64,000 bases of DNA from Phytopythium helicoides (lineage: Eukaryota > Oomycota > Peronosporomycetes > Pythiales > Pythiaceae): NCBI GenBank assembly GCA_024867545.1, contig JANFNE010000066.1, positions 62,001-126,000 on the forward strand, read 5' to 3'. The stretch's first letter is position 1. Each line of letters opens with the position of its first letter. The notes under the pieces are model-generated. The model saw only the letters and a program-made list of their open reading frames with translations. It had not been told where the DNA came from and ran no database searches. Both the position numbers and the translations under genes were made by a program. Positions 52,455-64,000 of the stretch are shown piece by piece.

Positions 52455-55400
52455 ATGGACGCCTCCAGTCTCTTCCAGATCCGCCGCATCCTGGGCGTCT
52501 CCAGCCTCCCCGCGGGCGCCTCCAGCTCCCCCGGGGGCCCCACGGCCACCACGGCGTGGCCTGCGGGCGAGCGCATCGAGGCCATGGCCGTGCACACGCT
52601 GGAGAAGAAGCAGCTGCTGGCGCTCGCGCTGTCTCCGGCCCCACCGGAATCCGCGGCGGGGGGCGACGCCAGGGCCTCCCGGCAGGCCCAGAGACGACGT
52701 CGGGCACTTTCTGTTACTCCGTACGGTCGAGGAGGACCGCCGCGCGCGCTTCTGGCGCTTCCCGGTCTGCTCGTCGAGGAAGCAGCAGCGCAGCGGGCGC
52801 GCGGAGCGGCTTGTGGCGCTCGAGTTCAGCCCCGAGGGCGACTGGCTCGCCGCGCTCTCGAGCAGGAAGAACCGCTTCCACCTCATCCCCGTACTGGCGC
52901 TCGTGGCCAAGCAGAGACGCAACATGCTCGACGCGACCTACCGACCCTGCGCACAACCGCGAGCTGCTTGGCGTCCACCAATCTGTCATGAACGTGCAGA
53001 TGGCATCCTACCTGCGCGCCACCAACGAACTCGGAGGTATGAACGGGCGCCAGGTACCACTCGCAGGTCGCGGGCGATGACGAGCAAATGAGCACGCTAG
53101 AGTTCGCCATCGGCATGGGCAACGTCACGTGCCTGCGCTGGTGGCGGTCCTTCAACGGCAAGAACTACTGCCTTGTCGGTGGGTCTGAAAGCCTCGTGTC
53201 CATAGTCAACGTCGAGGAGAATGCAGAGGAGTGCAGATGCGAGCTAGCGAGCGCAGGTGTGATTGAAAGTATCGACCTGCTGCGCGAGAACTTCCGTCGG
53301 GAGACGCGCACCTCTATGCTTGTCAAGGCGCGAGGCGAAGACAGCGTGGTTCGATACTATCGAGTTGTGCTGGAGAAGAAGTTCCAGCCACCTCCACCCC
53401 AGAAAAATGGAGCAGGAAAAGCTGCAGGAAAGAAGCACGGCAGTGCGCACGAGCCAGTCATTGACGCAGAGAAATCCGTCTGGGGGAAAGCTGAGCACCT
53501 TTGCGCTTTTTGCAGCTGCCACAGTCGCTGCAAATATGGGAAAGCGCTCGCCCAAGTTTGTTGTCAAGACCTTCCCTGAACACTTTTTGCAAGATCTCGA
53601 TTTCCGCCCCCAACGAATCAAGAAGAACTTGCCACATGTGCAGCTTTACGCCATCAACGGAATTCTCTCCTCCGAGTCGTCATTGGCATTGTACGACTAC
53701 AAGGAGCAGAAAGTGAGTCTGTACTCGAACTTCCACTGGAGCCTCAAGGGTGTATACGATGTGCCGAGCCTTCTTCCAGCTGGATCTAAGTCGAGTAACG
53801 AACATGAGGACTCAGAAAGCCCAGCAAATGAGGAGATCCCTCCATCACACACGCGTTTGAGGCTCCCGATGCTCGCACCACCACCACAAGTGACGGTATC
53901 TCGGATGTCGAGCTCACGTACTGTTCTTCCGACCTCATGCTTCTCCAGGGGAAAAACAGCACAGACGAGTGACAATGTCTCGACGTGGGTTTCGCTGCCA
54001 TCTCACCAGTCCTTGGATGACAATGTCGCAACAGCTCACATTGTGCACTACCTCTTATTGCATGATAATGAGAAGGTCGAACGCGTTGTGCAAAGTACCT
54101 GCGCGCAGTGGGAACACCGCATCTGGCAGTGGTGGTCGTATCGGTGAGGCGGGCCGCTTCTCCCGCAAACGATTCAGAGGTCATTTATATCCTCCAGACC
54201 CGCCATAACGTGTACGAGTGCAGACCACAGTGGTCTCGTGTTGCACTTTTTCGAGCGTTATGCGCGCACTCGATAGCTCTCCCGAGTGCGCTGTCAATCG
54301 GCTATGCGCTAGGCATCGATATGGCGTCGCTGTGCCAAGGTGGCTGCCAATACGCTTTACAATAGTGTTGTGGAGAGCAAAGCTGAGGCTGATGCGACTT
54401 TACTGAGCTGGATACGGGATCTTTTCGAGGAATCTCGTGCTTTGCCGTCCACAGCCATCCGGCAGCTTATAGCAATTGGGGGGACTACCTACGCGATCGA
54501 GCATGCCCAGCATGTTCTTGAGAAAGATCCTCGTGATTTCATGTTCGATGAGTCGGAACGCAGTCGTGTTGCATACCTTCTCATTGATCAGTTGCTGCAG
54601 CCGAAGGTTGACATTGACGACGACAAGCTCGACGACAAATTTAGCGACGTGAATCGTGAGCAGCGGCTGGAATCGTTCCTGACTGCCAATGGCGACTATG
54701 ACACTGCTGAGGTTGTTGATTTGTGTCTCGAACATCAGCGAGTTGATATTGCCATCTCGATTGGAATCACAAGAGACAGCGTGCCGATGGTGCTAGATAA
54801 AATTACAGCGGCAGGTCTACCAGCATTTGTGCCAACGGCGTCGGTGCAGCAGCTCATCGAGGCAGGTCACGGCATCTCTCTAGGAGCTCCTACTAGCCGG
54901 TTGATTTTCCAAGCGTTACCGCTTGAGACACAAGTACAGATTCTGCTGGCACATCCTCCCTCCATTCTTCAGCAGCGTGATTGGGTTACTCGCTCAACGC
55001 CAGCCATTCCTGTTAGTCTTTGCCGACAATTAGCGTCGGCAATCAGCCCTTATCGTAGGACTCAGAACTCTGTCATTGATATCGAAGCGGACAATAACGA
55101 GAAGGGAAGGAAGAAGATGACAAGACTGCCTCGGAGCAAACGATTCTATCAGATGCAGTAGCGTCAACAACAACTTCCTCTGGAGCCATGTCAAAATTCG
55201 TCGGTGTGGCAGCATCCGAATTCATACGGCCATCTGCTGAAGAGCAAGTGGAGCTCTTTTTAACTTTGTTGCTTCGAATCAACAAGGGTAACGACCGAGC
55301 TGGGGACCCTGCCACCATTGATGACCCGTACTCACAAGACAACCTTGACGTGCTGATGAAAGAGCTTGCTGATCAATACCGACCGCCAATTATGGTGGCT

Positions 55401-56456
55401 CGTTGTATCGACTATAGAAATTGGTCGGCAGCTGCTTGCATCTATGAGGCTCATGGAGAGCTTGTCGAAGCACTCGAATGCCGACTAAACGCGAAACGTG
55501 CGTTACAAGTTGTTTCTGAGCCGTCACAAGCGACTACATCAGCGACTGCCAGTCCTACGTCACCATCCAAAAAGGTTCCACGCAGCCGCCGCCGTCGGCA
55601 GTTCTCCATCGAGTCGGATGCCTTGGGGACCGAGGAAGCTGAGCACCAGGATGGCATGCGCAAGGAGCTTCTAGGACTTCTTGACTCACTTGTCGTACAA
55701 AACCATGCGCGTCCGGAAGACAAGGATAGAGGCAGCTCGGGCAGCTCGGAACGTCTACGCGCTGCGATCTTGGCCCGATTGTTGGTCAAGTGGGTCGAGT
55801 CTGGGCTTGGGCGCTCTGAGATCGAAGCGTATCTAGTCAGTCCATCCGTATTCCCCCAAGTATCACCTCTCCTCGCAGCCATCTTCTTCTCCGACGTCGT
55901 TACTGCAGTGATGGGGCGTGATTTCTTGGAGGATGCAGGCGACCGAACCAATGCACCAGCTACGGAGTTCGATGATCGGGACCGCGAATGGGTCGACAAG
56001 TGCCATGAGCTTGAGTTTTCAGGTCAGTTCCTCTTCCGTGTGTGCATGGCGTTCCTCGAGCGAGGGGAAGCCAAGCGATCCAGTGTAGCAGCGCCGCTAC
56101 CAGCCGCCATCAATCCTCAAGATTCCTCAGACTCGATCTCGCCGACACTCAAGCTTCTGGATCTCATCAAGGAAAATATCGTGAGCAACGATGTATCCCA
56201 GTCATCGGTTCGTATTGGGCCGCATTCAGCACAGTCACTTGGTAAGAGCGACCCACTCGAGACGCATGTGAAGGTGTTCACGTGCGGGCACGTTTTCCCC
56301 AAGCGAGTGTTCGAGGACGAAGTCTTGCCCGAGTTTGACAAGCGAATGAGCACTCTGCCGCTATCGCTCGTGTCGACTAAGCAGCTTTTCGCGAGAGAAT
56401 TTCGGCGCAGCGTCGTCGAGGCGCCGTGTCCCGGTCTGCAGCTTCAACCGAATTAG
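52455..56456 (+). pseudogene. large trafficking-type protein (beta-propeller then alpha-solenoid, zinc-binding-like C-terminus), many frame changes
   Basis: Coding character is continuous but hops frames. Pieces include MDASSLFQIRRILGVSSLPA (52455), RTVEEDRRARFWRFPV with LVALEFSPEGDWLAALSS (to about 52920), QMASYLRATNELGG (to 53035), EFAIGMGNVTCLRWWRSFNG (53103), ALYDYKEQKVSLYSNFHWSL (53690), HIVHYLLLHDNEKVERVV (54040), a helical block 54340-55110, and 55188-56456. WD-like strands precede a long helical region with clathrin-repeat flavour (IYEAHGELVEALECRLNAKR). The end reads VFTCGHVFPKRVFEDEVLPE then CP, like a C-terminal zinc finger in HPS/VPS-type proteins. Frame changes near 52690, 52930, 53040, 53515, 53870, 53970, 54330 and 55110 are too many for introns alone. 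Decay or consensus errors are the choices. A further exon near 56490-56760 is possible. Confidence 0.5.
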
Positions 56457-56871
56457 CGAAGCAGTTTACTTTCACCTTTCACAGGAGGCGCAAATTGCGG
56501 CCGACGAAAGTAACTATTTGAGCAGCATGACCAAGCAGCGTTTGCGGCAGCGCAGAAATCCCCCGTTATACTTCCTGCATCACAGCAGCAGCGACCGCAC
56601 TGCCTTCTCAGCCTCATCAACGTTGGCACGGAGCAACGGCACCGCACCAGCTCGCCACCACGAGCGCTGGGAATGGCGTGACCCTGTCATCGGTCGTGGT
56701 TCAAGAGAATCAAAGAGCAGCAGCAGCGCAGTGGCGTCAAGAACCGCTGTGCCGGCCCCATGATACAAGCGAACACATTGACTTCCTTCAGCTCAGGTCA
56801 ATTTACAACGTCATGTTCGTTAACTTAGTCAAAATCAAGCACCACGCTACCGCTACCAGCGACGAGCACAT
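56457..56871. other. intergenic region or last exon of the preceding gene
   Basis: An acceptor-like TTTCACAG at 56477-56484 opens a frame (EAQIAADESNYLSSMTKQRL) that stops at 56763. It could be the real C-terminal exon of the 52-56 kb gene, convergent with SPB1. Confidence 0.35.
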
Positions 56872-59800
56872 TTATCTCTTGCGCTTCTTGCCGCGCTTGG
56901 CGCGAATGTCAGCGTTGCGCTTGTCCTTCTTCATACGCGGGTCGACAAGCTTCACCTTGCCAGACGGCTTCTTTCCAGCACTCTGAGCCGTCGACGAGCG
57001 CCCACCGCGGCGAGATACAACGTACACCTTGTTCTCCTTCTTCATCTTCGCACCCTTCATAGCCTTCTCAATGGCCTTGAGCTTCTCGCGTGTAGACATA
57101 TCAGGCAAGTTGGCAATGTCCGTCGCCTTCTTCTTAGCGGCCTTGAGCTTCTTCATCTGCTGGCGGTTTTTGCGCGCACGAGCCTCCGCAACCTTCTTCA
57201 GCGGCTTAGAAGCCATCTCGATGAACCGCTCCTTCATCTGCTCCATGATGTTCTTAGGAATTGGGATCTGCGGTCGGTAGTGCTTCTCCTCATCGTCGAC
57301 AAACCAGTCAGGGAAGATCAGCCTGAGTCATTCCAGGCATACCGATTGTAGCTAGCGTCAATCATGTCCTTCGCCTTTGACCTCTTCACCATCATCGAAG
57401 CAAGAGCAAGGGTCTTCGCACGGTCCTCAGCGTCGTAGTCCTCGTGGTCAGAGTCGTACTTGCGATCGTCCATTCGAGGCAACAACGCATCTTCATCGTC
57501 GTCATCACTGTCGACTTTGTCGGCCTCGACATCATCCGTCACGGCAGCAACGACTTCATACTCGCTTGAGCCGGAGGTGTCACCCTTGAGTGCAGCACCC
57601 ATTCCGGACTTGATCAGAGCCTTCTTCTCCTTTGTAGCTTCGTCCTCAAGCTCCTCATCCTCGCTGACATCTGCATCCTCCTCTTCAGCTGCGGCCACAT
57701 CAAACTCCGTGCCGAACTCCATCTCGTACTGCTCTTCTTCCTTCTTTTGCTTCTTTGCCGCACGTCGCTCCTGGCGATCCTTGGCAGCCTTACGCTTTTC
57801 CTTTCGGATCTGCTTATCGGTCTTGGGCATCTCCGGAAAAGCAAGCGACTCCTTGTCGTCGACGCCGTCAAACAACTTGTTGCCTGTAAACCATCGGTAC
57901 ACCGCGGCACTAGCCTTCTCTGGAAATTTCAGGTCGACGTCCAGCTTGTCTTCGTCGTCATCACTGTCGTCCGAGCTCTGGTGTTACAAACCACTGCGTC
58001 AGCCCTATGCTCGAAACCCACTCATACATACAGTTTTGAACGAAGTGTAGGATGCACATAGGACCACACACGCATTGGCAGCATGCGCGGTCAGACATGA
58101 AGGCAATCCTCAACATCGCTCTTCCCCATGTTTGACAACTGAGCAAGGTACCGCACGACCCGGAACAGATAACACGAATGGGGAACATGCACAAACACAG
58201 CACGCATGGAATACAAGCACTCACCTCATCGGGATTGATCATCTTCTGGTACGCCTCTTGATCACCATCGTACAGCGCACTGTCCTCCATGACAGCTTCG
58301 CCAGCAAGAGCACGCTTGGCGATCTTGCTTCGCTTCACAGCCTTGATCGTCTTGACGTCGTCTCCGCGACGAGTCAAGAACTCATCGTACATCTTGTCCA
58401 TCTGAGCATCCAGCATCTTCTCATACTCGTCGTCGCTGTCGACGTCTTCGTCGTCCGACTCGTCCTCTTGCTCTTCGACTTCACTCTCCTCATCGGAGTC
58501 AATTCCGGCGTTTTCAAGTGCATCAACCTTTGACTTTGACAGCTTGAGGTCTGATAGGCTGAATGCTGACTCGGCCTCCGTCGGGTCAACGCCCTCCGCA
58601 TTCATACCCAAAGCAGCACGGATACGCAGCTTGCGCTTCTTTTCGCGTTCCTGTTTACAGAATTCACACGCGTTAGATCTGGATAAAGAGCAAATCAAAT
58701 GAGGGTATGCAGAGACATCAATGTCTGAGCACAAGAACGGTTAGAGACTTGACGGTTCGGCAAGCCCCAACAGCTGAAGGCTGCAAATTCCTCTAGGCGA
58801 ATTCAATAGCCGGTCTGTTCAAGGACCATATCCATACCGAATAGAATCGGAAGGGGCTTTGGATACCGCCAACATACACAAAATACATGGCACTTGAAGT
58901 GTACACGCAAATATCGGAAATGTCCAACCCAAATCGATCGGCAATCGCATTGACAGCGAAGGCAGAGATAGGGGATCAGGAATCGATATGGGCGCGTAAC
59001 GGGAGTCAGGAGGGTTAATCCTAAACATGCCAAACGAAGAGTTTATGGCAAGGACTACTGGGATACGCCCAGGTCTTCGTGCACTCTCCAAGGCCACATG
59101 CATAACATACAATATGAAGACGAGCAAGATGAGTACTCTACATACCTTCTTCTTTTCGCGCTTCTTCTTGGCAAGTACGTTGGCTCGAAGCTGGGCAAGC
59201 TCTTCGCGAACAAGAGCATCCTTCTCCTTCTCGGTTAGCTCTTTGCGCTCTTCCGGCTCGGCTGACTTCACGTTCTCGTGACGCTCTTCCTCAGGTGCTT
59301 CGGCCTTGAGAAGCTCAGCCTTGTAGGCAGACATTTTACCACGCCACCTTAATAGAAGCTTAAAGTCTGCCTTTCCAAGAACCTGAAGAAAGAACACACG
59401 TCAGTGGACTCATCCAGATCTCTACGAATGCGGCGTGAGCGGTCGGTCGAGGATCAGACTGCTCAAGGGCAATTTGCATCAACACCAACACACTGGCTTC
59501 GCGGTGGGTTTCCCGGAAATTAATCCGGCGCCGGAACAACAGCGGGGCTCAGACGCTTTCAGCTTCCTCCTCACTTCCTCTTTGCAACCGCTCACATTGC
59601 CGCGTATAATATACATCAAATGACATACCTTGAGATCCTTCAAACACGTCGTGATCTCCTCTGTGGTCTCAGGGTGCTCCTTGTACACATCGTCTTCATC
59701 GCGGAATATAATTGCCGTAGTATCCGTCAAAAGACGAATAGGATCCGAGGCATCCACAAACTGAGAAACGCTGCACTCGTTGGTAAGAGTCATACCGAGG

Positions 59801-60833
59801 GCCTCGTCGTAACCTATGAATCAGAGACAACGTCATTAGTAATCTTGCTCGCGTGACACAAATCACATGCAGCAATGCAGGCAGGAATGTCATAGATCTC
59901 ACCCCTACTGACAGCAAAGAGCCACTCCGCCTGCCACCCCAATGACGGAACTCCGGGACAACAAACATTGTGTCATGTGCTGCCAGCACGGGTGCTTGAT
60001 AGTTGCTCTTGGCTACAAGTAGCGCTAGCGACCAATGGAGTGGTGTGGTCGCTAGAGACTCTAGAGAATGCAGCCGACACGCACATGCAAACATAAAAAA
60101 ATCGACAAACTCACCTTCACGATGACGCTTCTGAGCGCCATACTTGGGGTGAAAGATTGTGATGCTCTTCTCAGCGCCATCGACTTGGTCAAAGACGTAC
60201 TTTGGGTCGAACAACTTGGGATCGATTGATTGAGGTGCCAGGAAATGCTCACACACAACGAAAATCTCGGCGGACTCGTTACGAGAAGACAGCGGCTTGG
60301 TCGCGCTGACCTTCTTGAACAGTTGCTTGAAGACCCAGAGTAGTGCGTTGTAGTCCTGCGAGCGGAAGACCTTGGACACGAAGGTACCACCGCGGCCCAT
60401 GACGTCCACCGCGAGCTTGAGTGCGACGAGCGCGAGTTCGTTCTGCACGTAGGCATCCTTGGTGTACTCTGCGCCGACGTTGGGAGCTCCGTCGCACAGC
60501 ACGACGTCGGCCTGCCAGCTCTGCATCTCCTGGCGGATGATCTGTCTGCACTTGGCCGTGGTGATGTCGCACTGGAAGGTCTTGACGCCGCGTATGGGGC
60601 GGATGGGCAGCAAGGTCGATGCCTAGGATGATGCTGGACGCCGGCATGTACTTGGCCGCGACCTGGCACCAGCCGCCGGGCGCGGCACAGAGGTCGATGC
60701 AGACCTTGGCCGTGGACAGGAAGTCATACTTCTTGTTGAGCTGGATGAGCTTGAAGGCCGAGCGCGCGCGGTAGCCCTGCTGGCGTGCGAGGTTGTAGTA
60801 CTTGTCCTTGTCGTGCTTCTTGCGCTTGACCAT
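56872..60833 (-). CDS. pre-rRNA 2'-O-methyltransferase SPB1/FTSJ3 type
   Basis: Five exons: 60833-60115, 59813-59629, 59382-59146, 58650-58225, 57977-56872. The N-terminal FtsJ methyltransferase has the SAM motif [37 protein letters not shown] and [13 protein letters not shown], consistent with the K-D-K-E catalytic set. The middle domain ([14 protein letters not shown]) and acidic/basic stretches precede the C-terminal SPB1 block ([50 protein letters not shown]) ending KRGKKRKR. It methylates 27S pre-rRNA in the nucleolus. Two one-base frame breaks lie inside conserved text: near 60613 (GIDLA to [14 protein letters not shown]) and near 57318 (WNDSG to FPDWFVDDE). Introns here are 246-495 bp, several times longer than elsewhere in the window. 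Confidence 0.9.
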
Positions 60834-61256
60834 GGCTGGCGGTCGAGACAGGCGGCTCCACCACCGACGACCGAATGGAAAGTGAGGGCCAGTCGTTTCC
60901 GCGGCGGCTCGAGGATCGGGTTCGACAGGGTTTCAAACACCTTGGCGGCTGTATGCATCGAGGTGTTTTGGGAAAAACCTCGGATGAAACAGCCACAGCG
61001 CTTGTGTGCACCAATGACCGCTCTATTTCGCATCAACATGTGCGGCGTTGACTGCTTCCATCTTGCATTTGACGCTGTTATTATGGCCTGAGACTCCGTG
61101 TGGGCCACGCGAGATTGGACGCCAAGAGACGCGATCTTTTTTGCGGCCGGCGGATACACCAGAGGGGGTGGAGGAGCGCCGCCGCCACTTGCGTTTCGCG
61201 CTTCAGGAGCTCAGAGCCTGCTCGACGCTCGCCCCCTCCTCACTGCCCACTCGACC

Positions 61257-62237
61257 ATGGCGGAGTCGGACTCGCCCGGGAAGCTCCCGTCGCACGCCAA
61301 GTGCTGCGACCTGCTGAGCGACGCGCGCGCCATCCAGCACCTGCTCGACAACAACGAGGAGTGGCGCAAGGAGAAGATGCTGAGCGACGCCACCTTCTTC
61401 GAGCGCACCAGGCAAGAAGCAGTCGCCGCGCTTCCTCTGGATCGGCTGCTCCTGACTCGCGCGTGCCCGCCGAGGAGGTTACGGGGACTCAGCCCTGGAG
61501 AAATGTTCGTGCACCGCAACATCGCCAATCTCGTCGTCAGCAACGACATTAGCAGCCTCTCGGTCATCCAGTTCGCCGTCGAGCAGCTCAAAGTCAAGGA
61601 CATCATCGTCTGTGGACACTACGGCTGCGGTGGCATCCACGCCGCCATGGCCAACAAGCAGCTCGGGCTGCTCGACAACTGGCTGCGCAACATCCGCGAC
61701 ATCTGCCGCCTGCACCAGAGCGAACTCGATGCCATCACCGACACGAACGAGCGCTCGCGCCGCATCGTCGAGATCAACATCCAGGAGCAGTGCTTCAATA
61801 TTTTCAAGATCAACATGGTGCAGGTGCACCAGGCCAAGTATGGCTACCCGCGCATTCATGGCCTCGTGTACGACATCAGCACCGGGGCTCTCAAGGAGCT
61901 CAAGCTGGACTATCTAAAGCAGCTGGGCGGATATCATGGTATCTACCGCCTGCACTCGTTTCCGGGTGATGAAATCCCAACGAACGAGCGCCAGGTGCGC
62001 CGCAATATGCTGCTCAGCTTTGCCGAGGGGCACGAGGAGGACCCGGGCACCGTCAGCATCCGCTACATCAAACGCCGCATGAAGGGGGAGTCCGAGTTGT
62101 TTGATCCAGATGATGTCGACTACGCGGTGGAACGAGCCATGAAGCGCTCGGGCGATCCATCCAGTCCGTTTATCCCCATCCAAGCGCTCATCGACTACTT
62201 CATGCTTGGCGAGGAGGGCAATGCCGAGGCAAAGTAG
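61257..62237 (+). CDS. beta-carbonic anhydrase with its CxDxR catalytic block shifted out of frame
   Basis: The open frame of 326 residues starts MAESDSPGKLPSHAKCCDLL. It carries most beta-class features: GEMFVHRNIANLVVSND, VKDIIVCGHYGCGGIHAAM (with the HxxC zinc ligands), then an unusually long C-terminal extension of over 100 residues. The expected block between FFERTR and GEMFVHRN reads EAVAALPLDRLLLTRACPPR in frame. The other frames of the same DNA spell KQSPRFLWIGCS (61417-61452) and DSRVPAEEVTGTQP (61454-61495), which is the family zinc/Asp-Arg block. Three +1 shifts (about 61416, T at 61453, T at 61496) sum to a codon, so the ORF stays open. As written, the protein lacks one zinc Cys and the Asp-Arg dyad and would be inactive. 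The enzyme normally interconverts CO2 and bicarbonate. Confidence 0.88.
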   Translation: MAESDSPGKLPSHAKCCDLLSDARAIQHLLDNNEEWRKEKMLSDATFFERTRQEAVAALPLDRLLLTRACPPRRLRGLSPGEMFVHRNIANLVVSNDISSLSVIQFAVEQLKVKDIIVCGHYGCGGIHAAMANKQLGLLDNWLRNIRDICRLHQSELDAITDTNERSRRIVEINIQEQCFNIFKINMVQVHQAKYGYPRIHGLVYDISTGALKELKLDYLKQLGGYHGIYRLHSFPGDEIPTNERQVRRNMLLSFAEGHEEDPGTVSIRYIKRRMKGESELFDPDDVDYAVERAMKRSGDPSSPFIPIQALIDYFMLGEEGNAEAK

Positions 62238-62465
62238 GAGTCTAATGCTCTGGGTGTGATCGGTTGGAAGCCTGCCATTGCTTTGACGTTTCCCACCACC
62301 CCCTGTATTTGCACGTAAGCGAGCGTTTATGCTCTGCTATGAATATTCCATCAAAATATCCTGCAGTTTGGTGACACGGTTCATTCCCTTCGGCACTGCT
62401 GGCATGTCAGTGAGAAGCAAAATGCTGCAGCTGTTGGTATCTATAGGCATAGAAGCGCAGCTAGA
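62238..62465. other. 3' intergenic region between convergent genes
   Basis: Short tail-to-tail gap; nothing else seen. Confidence 0.3.
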
Positions 62466-64000
62466 CTAAGTTGTGGTGAAGTGTCTAGCATAGGCGTCCA
62501 TCCAGTCACGGTTCCCCAATGGCGTGGCTTTCCCGTGCGTTTGCTCAAACATTGCAGCGATCTTGGACGCGAGCTGCTCGCTCCCCTCTTTGAATGCCTT
62601 GGTCTTCATCGACCGGAGCTCAAGTGCTTTTACTTCGGCAAGGATCTTGCTGGCACCACCACAACCCAACCGTTTCTTCTCCTTGCTTGAATTTACCCAA
62701 GCAGCGTCGGTCAAGAGGAAGTTTATCAGCGCTTCCGACACCAAACTCAACAAAGGAGAGCCCCCGGTATGTTGATTCGACGAATCTCTCCGCTCGCAAT
62801 AGATCCGCAAAGAGCGATCAAGCTGGGCATTTGTCGCGCTCTCAAGCTCCTTCAATATTACTTCCAAAAACAACGTCTTCGGTGGTGAACGCCCAGTTGC
62901 CACATCGGGAAGTACTTCGTCACTCGCGTCAAGCTGCTGCCAGCTCACTGTCATTGAGAAGAGCGACTCGGCACATCGCTTCATCCCAGCCTCAACGACC
63001 ATATCCCACAACGCGGCAGCCTAATGGATAATTTTAGTAGAGTTCACACAGCTACCGACGAATACTCGGGTGCCACTTACCTTTGAAGATTGAGCACTTG
63101 CTTGAACGACAGTCTTTGGAAGATACTCTTGCACAATCAACATGGATCGAGCCGCACAGTCTTCATGGATGTAGGCGATGTTCGTCATAAGCCCTATGAT
63201 CTGCTTGAGCCTCAACGAGGAAGATGCCTTTGATGTCGTAAGATACCGAACTGCCTCAGCAGAGTAGTGCACGAGAAGTTCGTCCGCCTGCGCCATGACT
63301 GCATCATACACTTCGGCAAGACTTCAACATGGGAGAGTTAGTTGCGTGTACACACTAATGGTAATGCTCTCAACACGTACTACGAGGTCGCACAAGATGG
63401 ATTCAGCACACGCTGAACGTCTCGCAAATACTGCTGGACCATGCTGTAAAAGATTCTCCCACTCTGAGTTAGAATGATCTCGCTGTCAAACTTGTTTTCT
63501 GGATCTCGAATTGACCTCTTCATCATTTCCCAGCGCTCTCGCTTGATTTCGTCGCGCAAGGTACTTTTGATAGAGCTGGCATAGCTGTCCAAGAATGCTT
63601 CGATACCTGGCACAAGATGCGGAGCGAGGCAATGTGCGGTTGGCAGACCCGCGAGCTCTAGCTGCCGTGAGCCGTAGAAGACGTACCGTAGTGCATTAGA
63701 CACGTATCGAGTCACATTTTTAAACTCGGGCACGTCGATTGCCACGCTGCTCGCTTCAGGGTCCGTTGATACTTGAGAAATTGAGCGTATTGTGTTGGGG
63801 AAGATATGGAATATAATTTCGCTGGCGAACCGTTCAAGCTGCGCTGAGATCCATACCGTAAGCGATATGAAGTGGGAGCTGCTTTGTCCACGAAAGCTGC
63901 GTCAACCAGGTCCGTTAGAGAGGTAGAGCTACCTTTTAATGAGCAACCAATAACCAGAGCCCACCTGTGTTCGTAGTCCTCATAGCACACGAGAAGAGAC
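62466..64000 (-). CDS. unidentified helical protein, possibly exocyst/CATCHR-type, 5' end outside window
   Basis: The last exons are clear: 62466-63020, 63081-63321 and 63381 upward, with 60- and 59-bp GT-AG introns (splices give CATSYLAEVYDAVMAQADEL and QSSKAAALWDMVVEAGMKRC). Coding continues upstream to at least 63850 in the frame reading QLERFASEIIFHIFPNTIRS then VPEFKNVTRYVSNALRYVFY. The protein is all-helical with long amphipathic helices (DEIKRERWEMMKRSIRDPEN, LRLKQIIGLMTNIAYIHEDC), consistent with the rod-like bundles of exocyst or related tethering subunits such as Exo84 or Sec5. I do not see a decisive motif, so the family call is weak. The region above about 63880 changes frame and its exon structure is unresolved. 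Confidence 0.55.

Overview
The window is nuclear DNA of an oomycete (Phytophthora/Pythium-type). The evidence is inference from content: small GT-AG introns (mostly 59-75 bp), compact head-to-head and tail-to-tail genes, a flagellar protein (CFAP65-like) expected in a zoospore-forming organism, two small secreted proteins with an RxLR string, and a eukaryotic TnpB homologue (Fanzor).

Layout. 1-2.2 kb: end of one gene, a LYAR-type nucleolar zinc-finger gene (-), a thioredoxin (+). 2.5-4.9 kb: a broken Fanzor1-type RNA-guided nuclease gene (-) with a strongly palindromic 3' flank. 5.2-15.7 kb: an SGNH esterase, two unknown proteins, an NTF2-fold protein, an armadillo-like protein and an importin-9-type karyopherin. 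15.7-21.8 kb: a 6.1-kb segment bounded by near-identical 154-bp inverted repeats. It holds a patchwork of fragments of three unrelated genes (PDR ABC transporter, cytosine deaminase, TAF9), a surface-protein-like gene, a nucleotidyltransferase (TUTase/GLD-2 type) with an added N-terminal beta-sandwich-like region, and a broken Ser/Gly repeat gene. 22-36 kb: a SulP-STAS-cNMP transporter (Vsb1-like), RxLR candidates, a UBL/UBA (RAD23-like) gene, a CFAP65-like gene, and deoxyhypusine synthase. 37.3-51.2 kb: a 14-kb array of six complete and one partial ~2.05-2.23-kb units, each complete unit holding the same broken piece of a PDR ABC ATPase. 52.4-64 kb: a large trafficking-like gene with many frame changes, SPB1/FTSJ3 rRNA methyltransferase, a beta-carbonic anhydrase whose catalytic motif is shifted out of frame, and an unidentified helical protein running off the right edge.

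How genes relate. There is no operon logic. Several housekeeping genes serve nuclear transport, rRNA maturation and translation (importin, SPB1, LYAR, DHS), but I see no joint pathway. The most unusual content is the Fanzor locus, the fragment patchwork between inverted repeats, the array amplified from a dead ABC-transporter piece, and the frame-scrambled carbonic anhydrase.

Caution: single-base frame breaks occur in several conserved genes (SPB1, carbonic anhydrase, RAD23-like, the 52-56 kb gene), while long ORFs such as CFAP65 (5.0-kb exon) and importin (2.9-kb exon) are clean. Some breaks may be consensus indels rather than biology; read-level data would decide.
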